This document shows positions 7,063-16,001 of a stretch of 64,000 nucleotides of DNA, one piece after another. The position numbers and the translations under genes were made by a program. Where the stretch lies: positions 1 through 64,000 of the forward strand of contig CAYFVM010000009.1 of assembly GCA_964346725.1 (NCBI GenBank), read 5' to 3'. The notes under the pieces were generated by a model. That model made no database searches, had not been told where the DNA came from, and worked only from the letters and a program-made list of their open reading frames with translations. The first letter of the stretch is position 1. Each line of letters opens with the position of its first letter. The stretch comes from UBA1715 sp964346725. Lineage in GTDB: Bacteria > Bacteroidota > Bacteroidia > Bacteroidales > UBA1715.

Positions 7063-7683
7063 ATGGCATCGTTAATTGAACAACTCCGAAAGGATGTACG
7101 TTTTATAGAAGGTTTAAAATCTTGTATAAATTGTGGAATTTGTACCGCTATTTGTCCTGCGGCTGAGTTTCACAATTACGATCCGCGAGACATTGTAGGC
7201 ATCGTACAAAGAGCCGATGAAACAGAAATTGAAAATCTTTTAAAAAGCGATACTATCTGGTATTGTGGTCAATGTTTATCGTGTAAAACACGTTGTCCTC
7301 GAGGTAATACTCCCGGTTACATTATTCAAGCTCTCAGAAATCTTGCACAACAAAATGGTTACTATGCATATTCGAAAAGAGGACGGCAGCAATTACAAGT
7401 AAAACGTATTGTTGGAGATACAATGTTGCAATATGGCTATTGCATTTACATAGATAAAATAAATACAGAAGATCACCCCGAACAAGGTCCAATATGGGAT
7501 TGGTACAGACAAAACGCCGAAACACTCATGAAAAAGTTCGGCGCAAACTATAAAGGGAAAGGTGCTGGTACCTTAAGAGAAATAAGCGCAGCCGATTTAC
7601 ACGAACTTAAAAGTATTTTTAAAGAAACAGGTGCAATAAAACGTTTTGAAACAATAGAAAAACAACACCATGATGAAGAATGA
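7063..7683 (+). CDS. HdrC-like 2[4Fe-4S] ferredoxin subunit
   Basis: This 206-residue protein has two complete cluster motifs, CINCGICTAICP (C21/24/27/31) and CGQCLSCKTRCPRG (C68/71/74/78), in the arrangement of heterodisulfide reductase subunit C, followed by a helical region (IIQALRNLAQQNG). It would pass electrons between cubane clusters and the HdrB-like partner encoded next. The gene starts 1 nt after DUF5320-like protein B and overlaps the HdrB-like gene by 14 nt. No HdrA gene is present in the window, so flavin-based bifurcation by a standard HdrABC is not supported here. Confidence 0.88.
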   Translation: MASLIEQLRKDVRFIEGLKSCINCGICTAICPAAEFHNYDPRDIVGIVQRADETEIENLLKSDTIWYCGQCLSCKTRCPRGNTPGYIIQALRNLAQQNGYYAYSKRGRQQLQVKRIVGDTMLQYGYCIYIDKINTEDHPEQGPIWDWYRQNAETLMKKFGANYKGKGAGTLREISAADLHELKSIFKETGAIKRFETIEKQHHDEE

Positions 7684-8737
7684 GAACCAACATTATTGGA
7701 AAACATATCAAAAAGAGATAGCTTCTGATAACTTCTACTATGCACGAAGTTGCATAAGACAGAATTTTTTCCCGGGTTCGGAAGAAACCTTTCTGAAAAT
7801 AGTACGTGATATACTTGGGAAAAACATATATGACGACCCGCATCAAACTACATGTACAGGCATTGCCTATCATTCAGACATTGTTCCTTTAGAAACAACA
7901 ATGGCTATTGTTGCCCGTCAATTTTCTCTTATGAATGATGCGAAGTATAAAAATTTTATTCCTTCGTGCGTTACCTCTTTTGGTATTTATACCGAAATGA
8001 TAGATACATGGACCCATTTTCCTGAAACTCTTGAAAAAACTAAAAAACAATTACTAGCAGCAACAGGCAGAAACTTTACCTTACCAGAAAACCTTGTTCA
8101 CACAAGCGATATAATCTACAAATACAAAGACGAGATTGCCAATATTGCCAAATACAGATTAATCAACAAAGAAACGTGTCAACCTTTGAAAGTAGTTGAG
8201 CATGTTGGATGCCATTATGCGAAAATATTCCCAAACAAAGGAGTTGGCGGCGCTGAATTTCCTCAAGTATTGTCGGGTATGATAGAATCCTGGGGAGGAA
8301 ATGTTGTCGATTACCCGGAACGTCGCCACTGTTGCGGATTTGGATTCAGAAACTATCTTATTAAAGAAAACAGAGGATATCCATTATCCAACACCAAGAA
8401 AAAATTTGATTCTATGGAGCCTTTCAAGCCAGACTTTATTGTCACCAATTGTCCCGGTTGCACTTTTTTTCTTGACCGTTGGCAATATGTAATTGCCGAA
8501 ATGGAAGGAAAAACATACGGGAAAAACGGCTATGGCATACCCGTATTGACGTATGAAGAAATGGCAGGTTTGGTACTAGGTCTTAACCCTTGGGAAATGG
8601 GAATGCAAATACATCAAGTAAGCGTAGAACCATTGCTTGATAAAATAGGAATCCAATACAATCGTGATGAAAAATATTTAGGCTATAACAATGAATATAT
8701 AGGAAAACCACTGAACCCAAACGTACTGAAGGTGTAA
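7670..8737 (+). CDS. HdrB-like CCG-domain protein with degenerate N-terminal motif
   Basis: This 355-residue protein has two CCG-type regions. The C-terminal one is complete: C181, C221-C222, C261 and C264 (Cx39CCx38CxxC), which in HdrB binds a noncubane [4Fe-4S] cluster. In the N-terminal one only C28, C62 and C100 remain; Thr61 replaces the first Cys of the CC pair and Ser103 the last Cys of CxxC. One noncubane cluster site is therefore probably altered or lost. The gene may start at either of two adjacent ATGs (7670, 7673), overlaps HdrC, and is the last gene of the run. The substrate is unknown; classical CoM-S-S-CoB reduction is not expected in this lineage. Confidence 0.85.
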   Translation: MMKNENQHYWKTYQKEIASDNFYYARSCIRQNFFPGSEETFLKIVRDILGKNIYDDPHQTTCTGIAYHSDIVPLETTMAIVARQFSLMNDAKYKNFIPSCVTSFGIYTEMIDTWTHFPETLEKTKKQLLAATGRNFTLPENLVHTSDIIYKYKDEIANIAKYRLINKETCQPLKVVEHVGCHYAKIFPNKGVGGAEFPQVLSGMIESWGGNVVDYPERRHCCGFGFRNYLIKENRGYPLSNTKKKFDSMEPFKPDFIVTNCPGCTFFLDRWQYVIAEMEGKTYGKNGYGIPVLTYEEMAGLVLGLNPWEMGMQIHQVSVEPLLDKIGIQYNRDEKYLGYNNEYIGKPLNPNVLKV

Positions 8738-8785
8738 TTGGCGATAGGCAACTAGCAGTTAGTGGTTGGCAATTTTGCCAAAGGC

Positions 8786-8820
8786 CAACAACCAACCGCC
8801 CTACGCTCACCGATTAACCA
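8786..8820 (+). repeat. Dispersed intergenic repeat, copy B
   Basis: CAACAACCAACCGCCCTA (8786-8803) followed by CTCACCGATTAACC (8806-8819) repeats motifs found at 206-253. Just upstream GGTTGGC and GCCAACAACC can pair into a hairpin downstream of the HdrB-like stop. It is noncoding; origin unknown. Confidence 0.45.
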
Positions 8821-8913
8821 TAACTAATAACTCATAACTACTAACAATCCGCCACGTAAAGAAATGAGTACGAATTTTTTAAGCTGTTTTTATCTATATT
8901 TCTAAATCTTTGC

Positions 8914-8921
8914 TAATTTTG
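8914..8921 (+). promoter_or_regulatory. Promoter -7 element of thrS
   Basis: TAATTTTG matches TAnnTTTG and lies 24 bp before the thrS ATG at 8946. The -33 box is weak. The element overlaps the TTG at 8910 that opens the longer frame, which supports the downstream ATG. Confidence 0.55.
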
Positions 8922-8945
8922 TGGCCACGAAATTTATATACTATA

Positions 8946-10892
8946 ATGATTACAATAACATTTCCCGACGGGAGCAAAAAAGAATTCGAAAAAGGGATTA
9001 CCCCACTAGAGATAGCACAGAGTTTGAGTGCACAGTTAGCAAGAGAAATTTTAGTTGCAACAGTTAATGGTAACTCTTGGGATTTGACCCGTCAGATAAA
9101 TGAAGACGCTACCATAGAACTTCATAAATTTGAATCAGAAGAAGGAAAACATGCATTTTGGCATTCATCTGCTCACTTGTTGGCAGAAGCATTGCAAGCA
9201 ATGTATCCGGGCGTAAAATTCGGTATCGGTCCTGCTATTGAAAACGGTTTCTACTACGACGTAGACCTTGGCGACACCATACTTGCCGAAAAAGATTTGA
9301 CCGCAATTGAAAACAAAATGTTGGAGCTTGCTCGCAACAAAGAATCATACGTTCGTAAAGACGTTTGCAAAGCCGATGCTTTGAAACACTTTGGCGACAA
9401 AGGCGAACAATATAAAGTAGAACTTATCAACGACTTGGAAGATGGTTCTATTACCTACTACACCCAAGGTGATTTTACCGACTTGTGTAGAGGGCCACAC
9501 TTACCAAACACTGAGCCTATCAAGGCTGTAAAGCTTACCAACATAGCAGGTGCTTACTGGCGTGGTGACGAAAAACGCAAACAATTGACCAGAATATATG
9601 GTGTAACCTACCCTAAAAAGAAAATGCTTGATGAATACCTTGAATTATTGGAACAAGCAAAACTTCGCGATCACCGCAAGGTAGGAAAAGAGATGGAATT
9701 GTTTATGTTCTCCGACTTAGTTGGTAAAGGTCTTCCTATTTGGTTGCCAAAGGGTACTGCCCTCAGACTACGTTTGGAAGAAGCGTTGAAGAAAATTCAA
9801 AAACGCTTTGGATACCTACAAGTAATTACTCCACATATAGGTAACAAACAATTATATGTAACATCAGGACACTGGGATCACTACGGCAAAGACAGCTTCC
9901 AACCAATAACTACCCCTGAAGAAGGAGAGATTTATTTGTTGAAACCAATGAACTGCCCTCACCACTGTATGATTTACAAAAATGCTCCTCGCTCGTACAA
10001 AGACTTACCTATCCGTTATGCAGAATTTGGTACGGTATATCGCTATGAACAAAGTGGTGAGTTACATGGTTTAACACGCGTACGTTCATTTACCCAAGAC
10101 GATGCCCACATTTTCTGCCGTCCTGACCAAGTGAAAGACGAATTCTTGAAAGTAATTGACATTATTCAGATTATCTTCAAATCGTTGAAGTTCGACAAAT
10201 TCGAAGCACAAATATCGTTGCGCGACAAGACCAACAAGACAAAATACATTGGAAACGACGAGAATTGGGAGAAAGCAGAACAAGCAATTATAGAAGCTGC
10301 TGCCGAAAAAGGATTGAATACCATTATAGAATATGGCGAGGCTGCATTCTACGGACCTAAGCTTGACTTTATGGTACGCGATGCAATTGGTCGTAAATGG
10401 CAATTAGGAACAATCCAAGTAGACTACAACTTGCCGGAGCGCTTCGATTTGGAATACATTGGCGCTGACGACAAACGCTATCGTCCGGTAATGATACACC
10501 GTGCTCCATTCGGTTCAATGGAACGATTTGTTGCGGTACTTATAGAACACACCGGCGGTAAATTCCCATTGTGGCTTACTCCAGACCAAGCTGTCATCAT
10601 TCCTGTGAGTGAAAAATATAACGAATATGCGAAAAATGTTTTGAATTTGTTAAATAATTCCGATATTCGCACGCTCATTGACGACAGGAATGAGAAGGTA
10701 GGTAAAAAGATACGCGACAACGAGATGAAACGTATTCCATACCTTATTGTTGTTGGTGAGAACGAGCAAAATGAAGGAACATTGTCAGTCCGGAAACAAG
10801 GTGAAGGAAACAATGGTGAAGTGATGAAAATAGAAGATTTTGTAACAAAAATCTCTAATGAAGTTGCGGAACAAATGAATGAAATGAGATAG
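8946..10892 (+). CDS. thrS: Threonyl-tRNA synthetase
   Basis: This 648-residue class II synthetase charges tRNA-Thr. It begins MITITFPDGSKKEF (TGS domain), followed by the editing domain with HSSAHLLAEA, then the catalytic core with the Zn-binding Cys of MNCPHHC and class II motif 2 (VYRYEQSGELHGLTRVRSFT), FYGPKLDF, motif 3 around HRAPFGSMERF, and the C-terminal anticodon-binding domain. The start at 8946 is chosen over TTG 8910 because the TGS domain begins there and the promoter overlaps the longer start. It leads the conserved thrS-infC-rpmI-rplT cluster. Confidence 0.97.
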   Translation: MITITFPDGSKKEFEKGITPLEIAQSLSAQLAREILVATVNGNSWDLTRQINEDATIELHKFESEEGKHAFWHSSAHLLAEALQAMYPGVKFGIGPAIENGFYYDVDLGDTILAEKDLTAIENKMLELARNKESYVRKDVCKADALKHFGDKGEQYKVELINDLEDGSITYYTQGDFTDLCRGPHLPNTEPIKAVKLTNIAGAYWRGDEKRKQLTRIYGVTYPKKKMLDEYLELLEQAKLRDHRKVGKEMELFMFSDLVGKGLPIWLPKGTALRLRLEEALKKIQKRFGYLQVITPHIGNKQLYVTSGHWDHYGKDSFQPITTPEEGEIYLLKPMNCPHHCMIYKNAPRSYKDLPIRYAEFGTVYRYEQSGELHGLTRVRSFTQDDAHIFCRPDQVKDEFLKVIDIIQIIFKSLKFDKFEAQISLRDKTNKTKYIGNDENWEKAEQAIIEAAAEKGLNTIIEYGEAAFYGPKLDFMVRDAIGRKWQLGTIQVDYNLPERFDLEYIGADDKRYRPVMIHRAPFGSMERFVAVLIEHTGGKFPLWLTPDQAVIIPVSEKYNEYAKNVLNLLNNSDIRTLIDDRNEKVGKKIRDNEMKRIPYLIVVGENEQNEGTLSVRKQGEGNNGEVMKIEDFVTKISNEVAEQMNEMR

Positions 10893-10920
10893 AAAAGTAT
10901 AAACAAGTAATTAAAAATAA

Positions 10921-11451
10921 ATGGCGGCTGACGAATTAGCAGATAGTTTTAAAATCAATCACAACATTAGAGCACGCGAAGTGCGTTTAGTTGGAGACAA
11001 TGTTCCACAAGGGGTTTTCTCCTTATTTGATGCTCTAAAAATAGCTGATCAACAAAACTTGGATTTGGTAGAAATTTCGCCAAATGCCGTTCCTCCGGTT
11101 TGCAGAGTAATTGATTTCCAGAAGTTTCTTTATAATATGAAGAAGAAACAAAAAGAAATCAAAGCAAATAGTACCAAGGTGACCTTAAAAGAAGTTCGTT
11201 TTGGACCGCAGACTGATGAGCACGATTATCAATTCAAATTGAAACATGCTCAAAAGTTCATTGCAGAAGGAGCAAAAGTTAAAGCGTATGTGTTCTTCAA
11301 GGGTCGTTCTATTATATATAAAGAACAAGGTGCTGAAGTATTGACACGACTTATCAAAGACATGGAAGACGTAGCACGCTTAGACCAAGAACCAAAATTA
11401 GAAGGAAAAAGAATGTATATTCAGTTTTCTCCTATACCAAAGAAAAAATAA
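10921..11451 (+). CDS. infC: Translation initiation factor IF-3
   Basis: This 176-residue protein has the IF-3 N-domain (NHNIRAREVRLVGDN, LDLVEISPNAVPPVCRVIDF), a Lys-rich linker, and the C-domain (KEVRFGPQTDEHDYQFKLKHA). It prevents premature joining of ribosomal subunits and proofreads start codons. The start here is an ordinary ATG, unlike the AUU of enterobacterial infC that mediates autoregulation. It lies 28 nt after thrS and upstream of rpmI and rplT, the classical order. Confidence 0.97.
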   Translation: MAADELADSFKINHNIRAREVRLVGDNVPQGVFSLFDALKIADQQNLDLVEISPNAVPPVCRVIDFQKFLYNMKKKQKEIKANSTKVTLKEVRFGPQTDEHDYQFKLKHAQKFIAEGAKVKAYVFFKGRSIIYKEQGAEVLTRLIKDMEDVARLDQEPKLEGKRMYIQFSPIPKKK

Positions 11452-11479
11452 TAACGTTTAATTAAATAAGTGAAATAAA

Positions 11480-11674
11480 ATGCCAAAGATGAAATCAAAA
11501 TCCAGTGCTAAAAAACGTTTTACAATAACGGGCTCTGGTAAAATCAAACGCAAAAAAGCGTTTAAGAGACACTTGTTAACAAAAAAGGAAACGAAGCAAA
11601 AAAGAAATCTTCGTGTTTCTACAACCGTTAACAAAAGAGATGAAAAGAGCGTTAAATCAATGCTCAGCCTATAA
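11480..11674 (+). CDS. rpmI: 50S ribosomal protein L35
   Basis: This 64-residue, highly basic protein starts MPKMKSKSSAKKRFTITGSG, the L35 signature, and contains the KRHLLTKKETKQKRNLR stretch. It is a component of the large subunit and lies 28 nt after infC. Confidence 0.97.
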   Translation: MPKMKSKSSAKKRFTITGSGKIKRKKAFKRHLLTKKETKQKRNLRVSTTVNKRDEKSVKSMLSL

Positions 11675-11749
11675 TTATTATTGTGTAACAATGATTGAGC
11701 ACCTAAGAACTATGAAATATATAGTCGCTAATCGTTAAAAATTAAAGAA

Positions 11750-12097
11750 ATGCCTAGATCAGTAAATCATGTTGCGTCAAGAGCACGCAGAAAGAAAATT
11801 TTAAGCCAAACAAGAGGTAACTTTGGCGCAAGAAAAAATGTGTACACTGTTGCAAAAAACACCTTAGAAAAAGGTTTGTTATATGCATACAGAGACAGAA
11901 AAACTAAAAAGAGAAATTTTAGAGCATTGTGGATTCAAAGAATCAACGCAGGAGTTCGTCCTTACGGAATGTCTTATTCTCAATTTATTGGTGCTTTAGC
12001 TAAAGCTGAAATTACAATTAACCGTAAAGTTCTTGCTGACTTAGCAATGAACAACGCCGAAGCTTTTGAAGCCATCGTAAAAGTTGTAAAAAAATAA
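11750..12097 (+). CDS. rplT: 50S ribosomal protein L20
   Basis: This 115-residue basic protein (MPRSVNHVASRARRKKILSQ, WIQRINAGVRPYGMSYSQFI) is L20, an assembly protein that binds 23S rRNA. It is the last gene of the thrS-infC-rpmI-rplT unit and is followed by a strong intrinsic terminator. Confidence 0.97.
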   Translation: MPRSVNHVASRARRKKILSQTRGNFGARKNVYTVAKNTLEKGLLYAYRDRKTKKRNFRALWIQRINAGVRPYGMSYSQFIGALAKAEITINRKVLADLAMNNAEAFEAIVKVVKK

Positions 12098-12118
12098 ATT
12101 AATATACTATTTATCACG

Positions 12119-12151
12119 AAGGGAAGCCTTTACTGTGCTTCCCTTTTTTTT
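12119..12151 (+). terminator. Intrinsic terminator after rplT
   Basis: GGGAAGC (12121-12127) and GCTTCCC (12137-12143) form a perfect 7-bp stem, extended by A-T pairs, with a 9-nt loop and an eight-T run. It lies 22 nt after the rplT stop. Confidence 0.9.
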
Positions 12152-12163
12152 AAAGTTATTATT

Positions 12164-12880
12164 ATGAAAATTGCACTTATCGGATATGGGAAAATGGGTA
12201 AAGAAATCGAAAAGATTGCCCTTGAACGTGGTCATTCGGTTGTTTTAACTATAGACATACACAACCATAATGAAATGACTCGTGAAAACCTACAGAAAGC
12301 CGATGTTGCAATAGAGTTTACTACTCCAGCAACCGCATACAATAATTACATAGATTGCTTTAATGCCGGAATACCTGTTGTTTCCGGATCAACCGGTTGG
12401 ACAGATAAATTTGAAGAAATTGCTTCTCTCTGCAAAAAAACAGGAAACACGTTCTTTTATTCATCTAATTACAGCCTCGGCGTCAATATCTTCTTTGAAT
12501 TGAACAAAAAATTGGCTGCAATCATGAACAACTTTCCACAATATGATGTTTGCGTAGAAGAAGCTCACCATAATCAAAAACTTGATGCACCGAGCGGAAC
12601 GGCCATCACGATAGCAAAAGATATACTTTCCGAAATTGACAGAAAAAAAGACTGGCGTCTTAACGAATTCAAATCAACCGACGAACTACAAGTGGTGTCG
12701 AAACGACTTGGAACAGTTCCCGGAACACACATAGTTGAATATGATTCGACCGACGATACCATTGAAATAAAACATACGGCAAAGTCTCGCCGTGGATTGG
12801 CATTTGGTGCAGTAGTTGCTGCAGAATTCGTAATTGGTAAAAAAGGTGTATTTGGAATGAAGGATTTATTAAACCTATAA
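12164..12880 (+). CDS. dapB: 4-hydroxy-tetrahydrodipicolinate reductase
   Basis: This 238-residue NAD(P)-dependent enzyme of lysine/diaminopimelate biosynthesis starts with the Rossmann motif GYGKMG and has VVSGSTGW, SSNYSLGVNIFF and the substrate-binding signature EEAHHNQKLDAPSGTA. It is the short Bacteroidetes form. It is followed 12 nt later by lepB, and the pair is probably cotranscribed. Confidence 0.95.
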   Translation: MKIALIGYGKMGKEIEKIALERGHSVVLTIDIHNHNEMTRENLQKADVAIEFTTPATAYNNYIDCFNAGIPVVSGSTGWTDKFEEIASLCKKTGNTFFYSSNYSLGVNIFFELNKKLAAIMNNFPQYDVCVEEAHHNQKLDAPSGTAITIAKDILSEIDRKKDWRLNEFKSTDELQVVSKRLGTVPGTHIVEYDSTDDTIEIKHTAKSRRGLAFGAVVAAEFVIGKKGVFGMKDLLNL

Positions 12881-12892
12881 ATTTCCCTCACT

Positions 12893-14317
12893 ATGAAAAA
12901 ACTACTGGAATTCTTTAAAAATAAATGGTTCATATTTGGCATATGTGCATTGTGCTGGATATTGTTTGTTATTTGGCTTGGAAATTTCTGGTGGCTTCTC
13001 GGCTTAGGTGTCATTTTTGATATGTGCATAACGCAAAAAGTGCCTTGGGCGTTTTGGAAACTGTACAAACCAAAATCGAAATTCGGCAATTGGTTGATGG
13101 GTTGGGTTGACGCTATCATATTTGCAGTTATTGCAGCATCATTCATTCGCATATTCTTTTTTGAAGCATACACTATCCCTACTTCATCAATGGAAGGCAG
13201 TATGCTTGTGGGCGACTACCTCTTTGTAAGCAAATGCAATTATGGTCCACGCAAACCTATGACTCCTATTTCATTCCCATTTGTGCATCATTCAATGCCA
13301 TTTTCAAACGGAATGACAAAAGCATATTCAGAGGTATGGAAACGCCCATACGAACGTATGGGAGGATTTGACCACATTAAAAACGATGATATCGTCGTAT
13401 TCAACTTCCCCGAAGGCGACACCGTTATACTAACTCGTCAGAATCAAAGTTACTACCAAATAAAACGCGATTTCCTTGAAGAAGGCGAGGTTTTTCCTAT
13501 TTCTCAATATGACTACAATCGGTTGAATCGAATTAAGATGCAACATCAAAATCAAGACTATGAGAAATGTTTCTATGAATATTTCAAAGATTCAATTGTA
13601 GTGCGCCCTGTTGATAAACGTGAGAATTACATAAAACGCTGCGTTGCAATACCCGGCGATACGTTGGAAATAAAAGGCGGCCGCGTATTTATTAACGGCA
13701 CTCCGCAAAAGAACATTCCTACCATGCAATTCCGCTATGATATAGTGACAACTGCTCCATTGAAGCCTTCTATATTTGAGAAATTGGATGTACGCGAATA
13801 CGGCTATACCAAAAATGGCTACATCATGCTTTTAAATGATAAACAAGTAGCAAAACTCAAAACATACAAATCGGTACAATCAATTATAAAAGGGGAATTC
13901 CCTGACGGATTCCGTTATAAAGAGAATTTTCCTCACGATGTGCAATACAATTGGAACAAAGACTACTTTGGACCGCTTGTAATACCAAAGATTGGTATTA
14001 CGGTAGCCATTACCACCGAGACGTTGCCTTTGTATAAACGTATTATCACACTCTACGAAGGAAACACCTTGCGTGTTGACGGAGAAACAATATACATAAA
14101 CGAAAGGGGAGCCACTGAATACACATTCAAGCAAAACTACTACTGGATGATGGGTGACAACCGCGACAATTCGCAAGATTCACGTTTTTGGGGATTTGTA
14201 CCTGAAGACCACATTGTAGGAAAAGCTGTGATGATTTGGTTTTCGTCAGAACAAAGCAAATCTATTCCATCGAATATTCGTTGGAACAGAATGTTCAACA
14301 TGATTCACAAAGACTAA
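12893..14317 (+). CDS. lepB: Signal peptidase I, long Bacteroidetes form
   Basis: This 474-residue membrane serine protease removes signal peptides. Transmembrane segments span about residues 12-48 and 72-92. The nucleophile Ser99 (PTSSMEGSM) and general base Lys248 (YIKRCVAIPGD) are present, as is the GDNRDNSQDSRFWGF box near residue 430. The insertion between the Ser and Lys boxes makes it much longer than the enterobacterial enzyme, as is usual in this phylum. The stop overlaps the start of the WbqC-like gene by one base (TAATG). Confidence 0.95.
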   Translation: MKKLLEFFKNKWFIFGICALCWILFVIWLGNFWWLLGLGVIFDMCITQKVPWAFWKLYKPKSKFGNWLMGWVDAIIFAVIAASFIRIFFFEAYTIPTSSMEGSMLVGDYLFVSKCNYGPRKPMTPISFPFVHHSMPFSNGMTKAYSEVWKRPYERMGGFDHIKNDDIVVFNFPEGDTVILTRQNQSYYQIKRDFLEEGEVFPISQYDYNRLNRIKMQHQNQDYEKCFYEYFKDSIVVRPVDKRENYIKRCVAIPGDTLEIKGGRVFINGTPQKNIPTMQFRYDIVTTAPLKPSIFEKLDVREYGYTKNGYIMLLNDKQVAKLKTYKSVQSIIKGEFPDGFRYKENFPHDVQYNWNKDYFGPLVIPKIGITVAITTETLPLYKRIITLYEGNTLRVDGETIYINERGATEYTFKQNYYWMMGDNRDNSQDSRFWGFVPEDHIVGKAVMIWFSSEQSKSIPSNIRWNRMFNMIHKD

Positions 14318-14922
14318 TGCTGCTTGCATCAGCATACATGCCTCCTATTCAATATGTTGCTCTCCTTACCAAACAAGGAAAGGCACATATTGAAGCTATG
14401 GAGCACTATGTGAAACAATCCTATCGGAATCGTGCTTGCATACTCTCAGCAAATGGGGTTTTGAACTTGATAGTGCCGTTAGAAAAAGCCGATGGATGCA
14501 AAACACTCATGAAAGATGTGCGCATAGCATACAACGACCGCTGGAACGCAGAACATTGGATAGCCATTACCTCGGCTTACAATTCGTCTCCTTTCTTTGA
14601 ATACTATGCTGATGACTTGCAACCATTCTTCACAAAGAAATACTCGTTTCTCATTGACTACAATGCAGAAATACTCCAACGCATACTTTCGCTTATGAGC
14701 ATTTCATGTGACATGTCTTTTACCGATGAATTTATCAAACCGAATACGGTTAATGATGACTATCGATATAGCATTTCGCCCAAAATCAGCGATGAAAGCA
14801 TCACATTCCCTACCTATACACAGGTATTTGAGAATAAATTTGATTTCGTTCCCAATCTCAGCATTTTAGACCTGCTCTGCAACGTAGGACCGGAATCAAA
14901 AGAATATCTCAATCAAATATAA
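14317..14922 (+). CDS. WbqC family protein
   Basis: This 201-residue protein starts MLLASAYMPPIQYVALL. It has the WbqC-like features AYMPPIQY, LIVPLEKADG, KDVRIAYNDRWNAEHW and SSPFFEYYADD. The family is linked to polysaccharide biosynthesis, but its reaction is unknown. The ATG at 14317 overlaps the lepB stop (TAATG); a longer in-frame start inside lepB is rejected because family homology begins at MLLASAY. Confidence 0.85.
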   Translation: MLLASAYMPPIQYVALLTKQGKAHIEAMEHYVKQSYRNRACILSANGVLNLIVPLEKADGCKTLMKDVRIAYNDRWNAEHWIAITSAYNSSPFFEYYADDLQPFFTKKYSFLIDYNAEILQRILSLMSISCDMSFTDEFIKPNTVNDDYRYSISPKISDESITFPTYTQVFENKFDFVPNLSILDLLCNVGPESKEYLNQI

Positions 14923-15004
14923 TGTGAGTTTAGCACAACAAAAGCCCTTAGCATTAGTATTTGTAACTAATTGCACACGATGGAATTGGTATAATTTTTA
15001 TGTA

Positions 15005-15997
15005 TTAGTAGATTCTATTAATCAACTCGTTCATAAACAGACGGAGTTCTGCTTTTTGAGAATCAGGAATATTGATAACATCGACAATTGTTGATGCTTT
15101 TGAGAAATAATCTTTGATTTGTTCAAGTGTTTTTTCTTTGACTTGCGCCTTATTGTACAACACCCGGACTTGCTCTAATTTATCTTTTTCAGGAATGGTA
15201 GTATCTGACACTAATTGCACTAAAGCATTGCGGTCAGCACCTTGCAAGGTGTTAAGAGCAGAAATAAGCAAGCATGTTTTCTTGTTTTCACTTATGTCGC
15301 CGCCAATTCTTTTACCAAACGTAGCCTCATTACCATAGGAATCGAGCACATCGTCTTGCAATTGGAACGCAATACCAATATTTCGACCTACTTCGTACAG
15401 TTTGTCAGCATCAGCAGCCGACGCACCTCCAACAATAGCTCCGGCTTTAAGACAGGCAGCCAAAAGAACTGACGTCTTTAATTCTATCATTCTGATATAC
15501 GCAGGCATGGTAACCTCCGAACTTTCCACGTTTGCACGTTCTAAGTCAATATCATATTGCTGTCCTTCGCAAACTTCCAAGGCTGTTGCATTCAAAAGTT
15601 TAAACAATGCAGGCATATACTCACCCGATTCTTCAAAAAAACGATATGCCATAATCATCACAACATCACCAGAAAGTATGGCAGTATTCTCATCCCATTT
15701 TACATGAACGGTAGGTTTGCCACGCCGGATAGATGCCTTGTCCATAATATCGTCGTGAATAAGGGTGAAATTGTGGAATGTTTCAAATGCTATAGCAACA
15801 GGAATGGCTTGCGTATAGGTATTCGAAAACATTTTAGAGGCCATCAATACCAACGAAGCACGTACGCGCTTACCGCCATTTTGCAATATATATTTAGAAG
15901 GAGCATATAACCCTGCCGGTTCTTGAAATTCCGGACGATTGATACGTTCTTCTAAAGCTTGATTAATGACGTCTTGATAGCCTTCTATACTTTTCAT
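15005..15997 (-). CDS. Polyprenyl diphosphate synthase
   Basis: This 330-residue trans-isoprenyl diphosphate synthase has the first Asp-rich motif DDIMD at residues 82-86 and the second, DDVLD, at 215-219, together with GGKRVRASL and GDVVMIMAY. It condenses isopentenyl units onto an allylic diphosphate in quinone or undecaprenyl-carrier synthesis; chain length cannot be read reliably. It is the last gene of a minus-strand set with the epimerase and the RND exporter (4-nt spacings). Confidence 0.92.
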   Translation of the reverse strand: MKSIEGYQDVINQALEERINRPEFQEPAGLYAPSKYILQNGGKRVRASLVLMASKMFSNTYTQAIPVAIAFETFHNFTLIHDDIMDKASIRRGKPTVHVKWDENTAILSGDVVMIMAYRFFEESGEYMPALFKLLNATALEVCEGQQYDIDLERANVESSEVTMPAYIRMIELKTSVLLAACLKAGAIVGGASAADADKLYEVGRNIGIAFQLQDDVLDSYGNEATFGKRIGGDISENKKTCLLISALNTLQGADRNALVQLVSDTTIPEKDKLEQVRVLYNKAQVKEKTLEQIKDYFSKASTIVDVINIPDSQKAELRLFMNELINRIY

Positions 15998-16001
15998 GTC
16001 G

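Noticed and set aside
7063..8737. Methanogenic heterodisulfide reductase
   Set aside because: HdrA is absent, the HdrB N-terminal motif is damaged, and the organism is a Bacteroidetes. CoB-CoM chemistry is not supported.
12574..13173. 199-codon minus frame over dapB/lepB
   Set aside because: It lies wholly antisense to two well-supported genes and has no homology; it is a shadow frame.
14923..15004. Possible RNA gene or terminator between convergent wbqC and polyprenyl synthase genes
   Set aside because: No stem-loop with a T-run and no tRNA-like fold is visible by eye. No tRNA or rRNA gene was recognised anywhere in the window.
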